From Candidatus Auribacterota bacterium (GTDB taxonomy: Bacteria; Auribacterota; JAFGBW01; JAFGJP01): 15,393 nucleotides of DNA. The notes under the pieces were generated by a model that saw only the letters and a program-made list of their open reading frames with translations, was not told the origin of the DNA and did no database searches. Location: contig JAFGJP010000205.1 in the NCBI GenBank assembly GCA_016929035.1, positions 1 to 15,393 of the forward strand. The letters run 5' to 3'. The first letter of the stretch is position 1, and the number at the start of each line of letters is the position of its first letter. A program made the position numbers and the translations under genes. Shown here piece by piece: positions 7,528 through 13,874 of this stretch.

Positions 7528-8080
7528 ACTTTTTTTCAGAAGCTGCTTTTTCCTGTTTGAATTTTTCATTGAGCATCTTGATGATATCTTCTGTTAAGTC
7601 ATTGGCCTTGGCTTTATAAAGAAGAACCTGATCATCAAAAATAATGGTATAACCGTCTTTTTTTCCTTTTTCTTCGATAACGACGACAATTTCCTTTGTC
7701 AGATCTTTGAACAGCTCATCCCGCTCTTTCAGAAGCTCCTGCTTTGAATCGTTGGTAAAGTCTCTGAGGTCCCTCATCTTATCGGTCAGCTCCTTCTGTT
7801 TCTGTTCCTTAACCTCTTCGCTGAGAAGCTGCATCTCGTTCCTGAGCTTGTTGATCTCATCAACCATCTGCTGGCCTTCGACTTCCTTGGAATACTTTTT
7901 CTTCTGCAGCTCTTCGTTGAGTTCTTTTGTCTTATCATAGGATTCAAAGATCTTCTCAAAATTGACGTAGCCTATTTTTAAGCCTTCCTCGCACAAAGCT
8001 TTCTTTTCCATAAGTCCAAAAAGAGAAAAAGCCAGCAGGAGTGCCATGGCGATCCGGATGCTGCTTTTGAAATGTTCCAT
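7526..8080 (-). CDS. skp: Skp/OmpH-family periplasmic chaperone
   Basis: The 184 residue protein starts with a signal peptide (basic MEHFKSSIR, hydrophobic core IAMALLLAFSLFGL, probable cleavage near ALCEE at about 30). The mature start LKIGYVNFEKIFESYDKTKEL is the OmpH/Skp family signature. Residues about 50 to 140 are highly charged and helical, matching the coiled-coil tentacles of the Skp trimer, and the C-terminal GYTIIFDDQVLLYKAKANDLTEDII completes the body domain. Skp holds unfolded outer-membrane proteins in the periplasm for delivery to BAM. The order bamA-skp-lpxD is the conserved one. A strong AAGGAGG site lies 6 nt before the ATG. Confidence 0.92.
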   Translation of the reverse strand: MEHFKSSIRIAMALLLAFSLFGLMEKKALCEEGLKIGYVNFEKIFESYDKTKELNEELQKKKYSKEVEGQQMVDEINKLRNEMQLLSEEVKEQKQKELTDKMRDLRDFTNDSKQELLKERDELFKDLTKEIVVVIEEKGKKDGYTIIFDDQVLLYKAKANDLTEDIIKMLNEKFKQEKAASEKK

Positions 8081-8154
8081 TCGTAACCTCCTTGAAATTA
8101 AGATATTTCTAAAAATGCAATTACAGATTTCAGCCTCTTTTTGTTAAATCACGT

Positions 8155-8183
8155 ATGTTATCAAATTCCCTGTGTTTAGACAA
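8155..8183 (-). promoter_or_regulatory. Possible weak sigma70 promoter upstream of skp
   Basis: TTGTCT (8183-8178) and TAACAT (8160-8155) are spaced 17 nt apart in the AT-rich 105 bp gap between bamA and skp. Each box matches the consensus at 4 of 6 positions. The rest of the gap shows no hairpin. This is a weak match that could be chance, and skp may simply be read through from bamA. Confidence 0.22.
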
Positions 8184-8185
8184 TG

Positions 8186-10477
8186 TTAAAAAGTCGTTCC
8201 CAGGTTAAACGTAAACACGCCGTTTTCTCCTTCATGAAAATCATCGGTAATGACCGGGTATCCGTAGTCAAAGCTGATAGGGCCGATAGGAAGCTTGATC
8301 CTCAAACCCAGTCCGACGGATCCGTTCAGCACGCTGAGATCGATATCATCCGGCTCCGCGTAAAGATTACCGACATCAAAAAAAGCCGCGATCCCAAGAC
8401 GCTCGAAAATAGGAATAGTGTATTCCAGCGTCGAATAGGCGTAAAACTTGCCGCCTATAGGTTCATCGTACTCGTCATGAGGGCCGACGTCCCTGTATTT
8501 AAAGCCGCGGATAGTCGTCGGTCCGCCCAGAAAGTAGCGGTCAAAGAGAGGCACATCTTCTGAATCCCCGTACTCTTTGATCAAAGCGGTCTTCAGCTTG
8601 AACATAAAAATATGGTCATCAAAAAGGGAAAAGAAGCTGTAGTGAGAGAAAGCGGATTTATAGTATTCCGTATTGCCTCCAAGCCCGGCCACTTCTCCGA
8701 GAAGAGTCGACTGCATCCCGCGAGTCGGGTAGAAGAACGAATCCCGCGTATCGCGCGTGATTGAAAGCCCGATCTTGCTGATCGTCCTCAGCCCCTCTTC
8801 ATTTTTTATAAGATCAGACGCTCTTTCTTCTACGTTTGAGATCTCCGCTTCTTCATATCCGTAACGGGCGATCATGCGGCTGAACCGGCCGACCGGCCAG
8901 GCAATGCTGAGCGCACCGCCTGTTCTCTCCTCATCGTAAACAGCGTCTATGTAGCTCGTCGAGGATTTGTAAAGGTCGATTCCGAAAGACAGCCTTCTGT
9001 CAAGAAACCAGGGCTCGACAAAGCTTAAGCTGTAATTCTGACGCACCTCTCCGTATTCCGCGCGAAGCTTCAGCTTCTGAGCATCTCCGGAAAAATGAGG
9101 CCAGTTGAACAGATCAAAGTTATTCTGGGCTACTTCGACAAATCCCATAAAATTCTCTACAGAGCTGAATCCCGCTCCAAAGCTGAGCTCTCCTGTCCGC
9201 CCTTCCTGAACCTGAATAATCAGATCGCGGTATTCATCCCGGCTTTCAGGGTCAGGATAAATATCGACTTCATCAAACAGCCCAAGGTTTTGCAGCCTGT
9301 TTTCGCTGATCTGCGTCTTCACCCCGTCAAAAACTTCTCCGGGAGCAACGGTGATCTCACGGCGGACAACAATGTCTTTTGTTTTCGTGTTGCCCATAGT
9401 AATGATCTCTTTGACAAAAACCTTTCCTGACTCTGAAATAAAGTACTCCACTTTCATGCCGCCCGTGGCTTCATCAAGCACCGTGTCCACGCCGACCCTC
9501 GTGTCGATATATCCTTTTTCATAATAGATATTCTCTATTCTTTTCAGATCATCGGTCAGCTTTTCCGGAAGAAAATACTCTCCGACAATCATTAAAGAAC
9601 CTTCCAAAAGCTCCTCGTCGGTAAAAAGGGTATTGTCATTATATACAATAGAGCTGATCTTGTATTTTTCTCCTTCATAAAGCGTGATAGAAATCGTCAG
9701 ATATTTCCCGTTTTCTGAAACCTCTCTTTTCACATCCTGAATTTTGATATCGATATACCCTTCCTTATAATAAAGAGCCTTGATCCTTTCCATATCGTCC
9801 TTAAATTCATCCTCTTTGAAGTAGCCCTGCCGGATAAACCAGAACTTGGACTTTGTTTTCATGGCCTTTCTGACTTTTCTCGGGCTTATTTTTTCAGCGC
9901 CCAGGATCTCGATCTTCCTGATCTTTATCCTTCTTCCCTCATCGATGATGTATGTCACGCTTCCTTCGTTTGCCTCTTTTTCCTCCTCGATCCTGGATTC
10001 GACTTTGACGTTCATATACCCGCGGTCGATATAATATTTCTGAATCTCGACCTTTCCTTCAGCGATCTTGTTTTCATTCAATATCTGTTTTTCAGAAACT
10101 GGTATGACCTTGAGAAGCTTTTTTGTTTTTATCCTGGAGTTGCCCTTGATCTCGAGCTTTTTGATGACCGGCTTTTCTTCAACAATATAGGTCAGGACGA
10201 CCTGTTCTGCACTGTATTCTGAAACATCGATCTCTATCTTTGAAAAATATCCCGTTTCATACAGCCTTTTAATGTCCTCGTTCGCATCCGACATGCGGAA
10301 GACGCGGCCCGGAGTCATCTTGACATATTTTCGGATCACGGCTCCGCTCACGTTTTTATTGCCTTTGATATACAGCTCTTTGATCTCTTTTCTCTCGACT
10401 TCCTGCGAATACACAAGGAGTGGCCCTGCTAAAATGATAATAAGAAGACAGGCAATACAGATCTTAAAATTTTTCAT
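8186..10477 (-). CDS. bamA: Outer membrane protein assembly factor BamA
   Basis: BamA is the Omp85 core of the BAM complex, which folds beta-barrel proteins into the outer membrane. From the chosen ATG it has 763 residues. A signal peptide (MKNFKICIACLLIIILAGPLLVYS) is followed by five POTRA domains, beginning near KEIKELYIKGNKNV, VIKKLEIKGNSRI, IKIRKIEILGAEKI, YKISSIVYNDNTLF and VFVKEIITMGNTKT. The C-terminal 16-strand barrel (from about residue 425) has FVEPWFLDRRLSFG, the loop 6 motif GGPTTIRGF near residue 655, and a final strand ending in Phe (VFTFNLGTTF), the usual outer-membrane signal. A GGGGAG site precedes the ATG. The frame is open to 10570, but those 31 extra residues are read from a non-coding repeat. 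It leads the skp-lpx genes. Confidence 0.96.
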   Translation of the reverse strand: MKNFKICIACLLIIILAGPLLVYSQEVERKEIKELYIKGNKNVSGAVIRKYVKMTPGRVFRMSDANEDIKRLYETGYFSKIEIDVSEYSAEQVVLTYIVEEKPVIKKLEIKGNSRIKTKKLLKVIPVSEKQILNENKIAEGKVEIQKYYIDRGYMNVKVESRIEEEKEANEGSVTYIIDEGRRIKIRKIEILGAEKISPRKVRKAMKTKSKFWFIRQGYFKEDEFKDDMERIKALYYKEGYIDIKIQDVKREVSENGKYLTISITLYEGEKYKISSIVYNDNTLFTDEELLEGSLMIVGEYFLPEKLTDDLKRIENIYYEKGYIDTRVGVDTVLDEATGGMKVEYFISESGKVFVKEIITMGNTKTKDIVVRREITVAPGEVFDGVKTQISENRLQNLGLFDEVDIYPDPESRDEYRDLIIQVQEGRTGELSFGAGFSSVENFMGFVEVAQNNFDLFNWPHFSGDAQKLKLRAEYGEVRQNYSLSFVEPWFLDRRLSFGIDLYKSSTSYIDAVYDEERTGGALSIAWPVGRFSRMIARYGYEEAEISNVEERASDLIKNEEGLRTISKIGLSITRDTRDSFFYPTRGMQSTLLGEVAGLGGNTEYYKSAFSHYSFFSLFDDHIFMFKLKTALIKEYGDSEDVPLFDRYFLGGPTTIRGFKYRDVGPHDEYDEPIGGKFYAYSTLEYTIPIFERLGIAAFFDVGNLYAEPDDIDLSVLNGSVGLGLRIKLPIGPISFDYGYPVITDDFHEGENGVFTFNLGTTF

Positions 10478-10501
10478 TGGCTCCCCTTTTTTTTGTATTA
10501 G

Positions 10502-10516
10502 GTCGCCTGCGGCGAC
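10502..10516. repeat. Short GC-rich hairpin upstream of bamA
   Basis: GTCGCC-TGC-GGCGAC is a perfect 6 bp stem with a 3 nt loop. On the plus strand it is followed by TGATTTTT, a terminator-like arrangement facing the wrong way for every gene here. On the minus strand it sits 25 nt upstream of the bamA ATG, within the 5' leader. Confidence 0.6.
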
Positions 10517-10525
10517 TGATTTTTC

Positions 10526-10647
10526 ACCATGAAGCACATGAAGAACATGGAGATTTTTATTTAACACCAAAGTCGAGATACACTTCTGGTGGAAATTATC
10601 TCTCCTCTAAGGAGAGATAACTTCATGCCCTACATGACCTTCATGGT
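10526..10647. repeat. Large imperfect inverted repeat (MITE-like) between dnaB and bamA
   Basis: The outer arms 10526-10552 and 10621-10647 are each 27 nt and match in 21 of 27 positions when one is reversed. Both have a 9 nt period built on CATGAAG. Inside lies a second, perfect stem at 10596-10620 (TTATCTCTCC, loop TCTAA, GGAGAGATAA). The 203 bp gap 10478-10680 that holds it has no credible gene. The layout suggests a small non-autonomous repeat or a structured untranslated region. Dispersal in the genome cannot be judged from one window. Confidence 0.7.
10596..10620. repeat. 10 bp perfect palindrome, possible weak terminator of dnaB
   Basis: TTATCTCTCC and GGAGAGATAA pair perfectly around a 5 nt loop, 60 nt after the dnaB stop. 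On the minus strand it is followed by only TTT, so intrinsic termination would be weak. It could instead protect or process the transcript end. Confidence 0.55.
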
Positions 10648-10680
10648 TATTTTTCCTCTTTTTCCTCACGGCTTAAAAAA

Positions 10681-12063
10681 TTAAAAATCCTCTTCTTCAA
10701 AATGCTCGTCCAGCTCATCTTTTTCGGCAAGATTGTCAAAACGGGTAAACTCTATAAAAAACTTCAGATCAAATTTACCAACAGGCCCGTTCCGCTGCTT
10801 GGCAATATTCACTTCGGCGATTCCTGGCTTTTCATCCTTCTCATAATAATCCGGCCGCATGAGAAGCATGACAAGGTCCGCATCCTGCTCGATGGCCCCG
10901 GATTCTCTGAGATCAGCCAGCTGAGGCCGGTGATCCTGCCGGCTTTCAACAGCCCGGTTAAGCTGAGAAATGACCATTACGGGAATATCCAGCTCACGGG
11001 CCAGAGCTTTCAGAGACCGGGAGTACTCCGAAATCTCCTGCTGCCGGCTTTCGAAACGACCTCCGTATGACGTCATAAGCTGCAGATAGTCCACAACAAT
11101 AAACTTTATTTTTTTCTGCGACATCATCCGCCTGGCCTTAGCCCGAAGGGCAAGAACGGAAAGGCTGGGAGTATCATCAATGTATATTGGAGCGGCCGAC
11201 AGCCTCCCGGCGGCATTAGCGAGATTAGGAAAATCCTGTTTGGACAAAAACCCGGTCCTCACTTTATTCGCATTGACTCTCGCCAGAGAGCAAAGCATCC
11301 TGAGAGCCAGGTTCTCCTTGGACATCTCCAGGCTGAAAACAGCTACAGGAAAATTATATTTAATGGCTGCGTTCTCGGCGATATTCAGAGCAAGCGCTGT
11401 TTTTCCCATGGATGGACGCGCGGCAAGAACAATCATGTCGGAATTTTGAAATCCCGACGTCATTTTATCAAGCTCCATGAATCCTGTGGAAATCCCAGTG
11501 ACAAGCGACTTTTTTGTATAAAGCCTGTCTACGGTCTCCAGGCTGTCTTTCATCAGGCTCTTCATGTCATAAAAGCTGCGGTCAACTTTGGATTGAGAAA
11601 TCTTGAAGATCTCCTTTTCCGCATCGTCGAGGATCTCATTGACGCTGACGGACGTGTCGTGGCATTTGTTCATTATATCGCCGCTCACTTCAATGAGCCG
11701 CCGCAGAACCTGCTTGTCGCGGACGATGTTCGCGTACTGGCCGATATTCGCCGCTGTCGGGACCGTGCCGGCAAGCTCGGTCAGATAGCTCGCTCCCCCG
11801 ATTTCCTCGAGCGCTCCCATGCTCCGCATCTTTTCAGAAAGGGTAATGACGTCCACGGGCTCGTTTTTGTCATAGAGAGAGATGATACCTTTAAAGATCA
11901 TCCCGTGCTTTTTCATGTAAAAGGAATCTTCTGAGAGGAATTCGATGGCGACAGAAACAGCATTTTCAGAAATGAGCATAGATCCGAGAAGGCTTTTTTC
12001 TGCCTCGATATTCTGAGGGGGAACAACATCATCATCAAATTTCTTTTTCCGCACCATAGTCAT
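10681..12063 (-). CDS. dnaB: Replicative DNA helicase DnaB
   Basis: DnaB is the hexameric 5'-3' helicase that unwinds the replication fork. The 460 residue length is typical. The N-terminal domain begins at PPQNIEAEKSLLGSML and runs to about residue 115, followed by a linker and the RecA-like C-terminal domain. Walker A is ARPSMGKT (215-222) and Walker B is FIVVDYLQLM (321-330). The arginine-rich DNA-binding part shows VISQLNRAVESR, LADLRESGAIEQDAD and NIAKQRNGPVG, all uninterrupted, so there is no intein. The acidic tail ends DEHFEEEDF. Two ATGs (12063 and 12057) are close together with only a weak CTGGA site. It follows rplI by 58 bp, the usual end of the rpsF-ssb-rpsR-rplI-dnaB operon. Confidence 0.97.
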   Translation of the reverse strand: MTMVRKKKFDDDVVPPQNIEAEKSLLGSMLISENAVSVAIEFLSEDSFYMKKHGMIFKGIISLYDKNEPVDVITLSEKMRSMGALEEIGGASYLTELAGTVPTAANIGQYANIVRDKQVLRRLIEVSGDIMNKCHDTSVSVNEILDDAEKEIFKISQSKVDRSFYDMKSLMKDSLETVDRLYTKKSLVTGISTGFMELDKMTSGFQNSDMIVLAARPSMGKTALALNIAENAAIKYNFPVAVFSLEMSKENLALRMLCSLARVNANKVRTGFLSKQDFPNLANAAGRLSAAPIYIDDTPSLSVLALRAKARRMMSQKKIKFIVVDYLQLMTSYGGRFESRQQEISEYSRSLKALARELDIPVMVISQLNRAVESRQDHRPQLADLRESGAIEQDADLVMLLMRPDYYEKDEKPGIAEVNIAKQRNGPVGKFDLKFFIEFTRFDNLAEKDELDEHFEEEDF

Positions 12064-12121
12064 GTTCCAGGCGACTTTCTATGAAACAACAGCTTAATAA
12101 GAAATTCGACCCGAATAATGC

Positions 12122-12571
12122 TTACTCTTCTTTTTTGTCCACAACGACCTTGAGCATTGCTGAAACGTCTGCATGGATCTTGATTTCAACCTGGTATTCC
12201 CCTAACTGCTTTATGGGCGAAGCAATAAGTATTTTTTTCTTGTCAACGCTTACCCCCTGCTCGCTCAAAGCATCAGCCAGCTGGTGATTCGTCACGGCTC
12301 CAAAAAGCTTTCCGCTTTCCCCTGCAGGGAGATCTATTTTCACGGTCAACTGCTCGATTGCCTCAGCGACCCTCTTTGCTTCATCGACTTCCTTAACGTG
12401 AGCCAGCTCCAGCTTCTTGACCTTCCTGCTTATCCGGTCCATGTTTTCCTGCGTTGCCGGAACGGCCAGCTTTTTCGGAAGAAGAAAATTTCGTGCAAAG
12501 CCATCTGCCACATTAATAACATCGCCCGGCAGACCTAACTTTTCGACGCGCTTTTCTAAAATAATCTTCAT
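12122..12571 (-). CDS. rplI: 50S ribosomal protein bL9
   Basis: bL9 binds 23S rRNA near the L1 stalk. Its 149 residues equal the E. coli length. The N-terminal RNA-binding domain carries MKIILEKRVEKLGLPGDV and the family signature GFARNFLLPKKLAVPAT. A long connecting helix (about residues 45-75) leads to the C-terminal domain with SGKLFGAVTNHQLADAL. A GAGGAGA site lies 8 nt upstream of the ATG. It follows rpsR after an unusually long gap full of hairpins and precedes dnaB. Confidence 0.96.
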   Translation of the reverse strand: MKIILEKRVEKLGLPGDVINVADGFARNFLLPKKLAVPATQENMDRISRKVKKLELAHVKEVDEAKRVAEAIEQLTVKIDLPAGESGKLFGAVTNHQLADALSEQGVSVDKKKILIASPIKQLGEYQVEIKIHADVSAMLKVVVDKKEE

Positions 12572-12603
12572 GAAAAAAATCTCCTCGGTTTCTTTCTACC
12601 TTC

Positions 12604-12676
12604 CATGAACCACGTCCTAAGCCTCTGGGGTTCAGGATCACAGGGTTCATGACCGTAAACCCTACATGGTTTACGG
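12604..12676. repeat. Nested inverted repeats in the rpsR-rplI gap
   Basis: CATGAACC (12604-12611) pairs with GGTTCATG (12644-12651). Next to it, CCGTAAACC (12653-12661) and GGTTTACGG (12668-12676) form a perfect 9 bp stem with a 6 nt loop. The minus strand here shares CATGTAGGG and AACCATG with the repeat between dnaB and bamA, so the two could belong to one repeat family. No frame here resembles a protein. Confidence 0.6.
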
Positions 12677-12690
12677 CTGTCTTCTGATTT

Positions 12691-12721
12691 TCCGCCAAAG
12701 GCGGACCCGCCCTCTGGCGGG
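12691..12721. repeat. Tandem GC-rich hairpins after rpsR
   Basis: TCCGCC-AAA-GGCGGA (12691-12705) is directly followed by CCCGCC-CTCT-GGCGGG (12706-12721). The two stems are near-copies and could also pair with each other. They sit 10 nt after the rpsR stop. No U-run follows on the minus strand; on the plus strand CTGTTTTGTTTT follows, which would be a terminator for genes that are not there. They may attenuate or process the rpsR-rplI transcript, or be a dispersed GC palindrome. Confidence 0.65.
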
Positions 12722-12731
12722 CTGTTTTGTT

Positions 12732-12983
12732 TTACTTCGCTACAAATGGCATCAGGGCCGCCGCTCTCGCATTTTTGACAGCGCCCGCCAGCTGCCGCTG
12801 GTGGCGAGCACAGTTTCCTGTTATTCTGGCGGAAAGGATCTTGCCGCGCTCTGTCGTGAACGGCTTAATCGTCGCCAAGTCTTTGTAATCGATATACTTG
12901 ACCTTGTTTATACAAAAACGGCATTTCTTCCTGCTGAACTTTCTAAAACTGATACCTGAATCGTCCCTGTCCCTGTCTCTCAT
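12732..12983 (-). CDS. rpsR: 30S ribosomal protein bS18
   Basis: bS18 pairs with bS6 on the platform of the small subunit. The product is 83 residues from the second of two adjacent ATGs, chosen because GGAGG lies 6 nt before it and only 3 nt before the first (12986). Family signatures are YIDYKDLATIKPFTTERGKI and the C-terminal ARHQRQLAGAVKNARAAALMPF. Three cysteines (KKCRFC and NCARH) give a likely zinc-binding, C+ form of the protein. It lies 22 bp after ssb in the standard order. Confidence 0.96.
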   Translation of the reverse strand: MRDRDRDDSGISFRKFSRKKCRFCINKVKYIDYKDLATIKPFTTERGKILSARITGNCARHQRQLAGAVKNARAAALMPFVAK

Positions 12984-13005
12984 CATCTTCCTCCGTAATC
13001 ATTCG

Positions 13006-13440
13006 CTAGAATGGAATATCTTCATCAAGTGGCACTTCATCCGCTTCTTCGATGCTGCCTGATACATCCTGCATATCCTCGGCAGCCGCCGGCTTCTCCT
13101 CTCCCCGCCTCCTGGTGGAAAGAAACTGGATCCGCTGGGCAATCACTTTCAGCTGGTTTCTCTTTTCACCAGTATTCGTCTCCCACCTGTCAAGCTGAAG
13201 ACGTCCTTCAACAAGAATCGACGAACCTTTACTGAGATATTCGCCGCACGTTTCCGCCTGCCTTCCCCAAACGATAATATTGACAAAGGCGACCTCGTCT
13301 TTCTTGGTCCCGTCCTTCGCCGTGAAAGTCCTTGAGACAGCCAGCGAAAGATTGGCGACAGCCGTCCCATTGGCCGTGTAGCGAAGCTCAGGGTCCCGCG
13401 TCAGGTTGCCTGCTAAAAAAACCTTGTTCAAGTCAACCAT
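13006..13440 (-). CDS. ssb: Single-stranded DNA-binding protein SSB
   Basis: SSB coats single-stranded DNA during replication and repair and recruits partner proteins. The 144 residue protein has the OB fold in residues about 1 to 110, starting VDLNKVFLAGNLTRDPELRY, with FVNIIVWGRQAETCGEYLSKG and the strand SSILVEGRLQLDRWE. A short disordered linker ends in the acidic tip DEVPLDEDIPF, the protein-docking tail. AAAGGAG precedes the ATG. It sits between rpsF and rpsR, 15 bp after rpsF, so it is co-transcribed with ribosomal protein genes. Confidence 0.97.
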   Translation of the reverse strand: MVDLNKVFLAGNLTRDPELRYTANGTAVANLSLAVSRTFTAKDGTKKDEVAFVNIIVWGRQAETCGEYLSKGSSILVEGRLQLDRWETNTGEKRNQLKVIAQRIQFLSTRRRGEEKPAAAEDMQDVSGSIEEADEVPLDEDIPF

Positions 13441-13455
13441 GTCTCACTCCTTTAT

Positions 13456-13770
13456 TTAATCTTTGATCTCATTCAAAGGGAGCTTTTTATCCTTCAAAAA
13501 GACCAGTTCCCGAAGGATGTTCTGGTCGAGGTGATATCTGCGCCTTAATGTATCGACGGCCTCAGGATCAACCTTGAAATAAAGCAGCACATAAACGGCA
13601 TGCGACTGCTTCTCTATGCTGTAGGCCATCTTCCGGCGTCCGATGACATGCACCTCCTGAATTTCACCTTTTTCTCTTATGATCTCGTTCTTGATCGTCT
13701 CGACCTGATTCTGCACGCCGTTTTCGTCGAGCTCGGGATTGATCAAAAACATTCCTTCATACAGTTTCAA
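13456..13770 (-). CDS. rpsF: 30S ribosomal protein bS6
   Basis: bS6 is the platform protein that binds bS18. The 104 residues show the family pattern: KLYEGMFLINPELDE at the start, VIGRRKMAYSIEKQSHAVYVLLYF in the middle and YHLDQNILRELVFLKD near the end. It starts with TTG, not ATG, and AAGGAGG lies 7 nt upstream, which fixes this start. It heads the rpsF-ssb-rpsR-rplI-dnaB group and has a promoter-like sequence in the gap before it. Confidence 0.95.
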   Translation of the reverse strand: MKLYEGMFLINPELDENGVQNQVETIKNEIIREKGEIQEVHVIGRRKMAYSIEKQSHAVYVLLYFKVDPEAVDTLRRRYHLDQNILRELVFLKDKKLPLNEIKD

Positions 13771-13775
13771 TTGCG

Positions 13776-13784
13776 CACCTCCTT
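13776..13784 (-). promoter_or_regulatory. Strong ribosome binding site for rpsF
   Basis: AAGGAGGTG is a near-perfect Shine-Dalgarno, with 7 nt between its GG and the TTG start. It compensates for the weak start codon and fixes the rpsF start. Confidence 0.75.
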
Positions 13785-13833
13785 AAAAAAATTCGACTTA
13801 ATTTTCTTTCACCGGACATATAAAAAACAACGA

Positions 13834-13862
13834 ATAGTAATCTATTTTATTTTTAGGTTCAA
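13834..13862 (-). promoter_or_regulatory. Putative sigma70 promoter of the rpsF-ssb-rpsR operon
   Basis: TTGAAC (13862-13857) and TACTAT (13839-13834) are exactly 17 nt apart, in an AT-rich, hairpin-free 100 bp gap between pth and rpsF. Each box matches the consensus at 4 of 6 positions. Transcription would begin near 13827, leaving a leader of about 57 nt. The location at the head of a conserved operon supports it. Confidence 0.42.
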
Positions 13863-13874
13863 GTGATTAATCAC
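13863..13874. repeat. 12 bp perfect palindrome at the pth stop, next to the putative -35 box
   Basis: GTGATTAATCAC reads the same on both strands. It overlaps the pth stop codon and directly abuts the TTGAAC box of the proposed rpsF promoter. The shape fits an operator dyad, but a single AT-rich palindrome may be chance. Confidence 0.35.

Noticed and set aside
10502..10525. Intrinsic terminator on the plus strand (GC stem followed by TGATTTTT)
   Set aside because: No plus-strand gene exists upstream for it to terminate. The stem is listed as a repeat only.
10478..10570. N-terminal extension of the bamA frame (31 residues, with HVLHVLHGEK)
   Set aside because: It is read from the inverted-repeat arm and the GC hairpin. 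The downstream ATG has a good GGGGAG site and begins a clear signal peptide.
10681..12063. Possible intein in dnaB, a common insertion site
   Set aside because: Walker A, Walker B and the C-terminal motifs are continuous and the length is normal.
12513..12698. A 61 residue minus-strand frame spanning the rpsR-rplI gap
   Set aside because: It runs through hairpins, overlaps the start of rplI in another frame and has no recognisable protein features.
12782..12808. GC-rich imperfect palindrome within rpsR
   Set aside because: It encodes the conserved HQRQLAGA of bS18, so protein constraint explains it.
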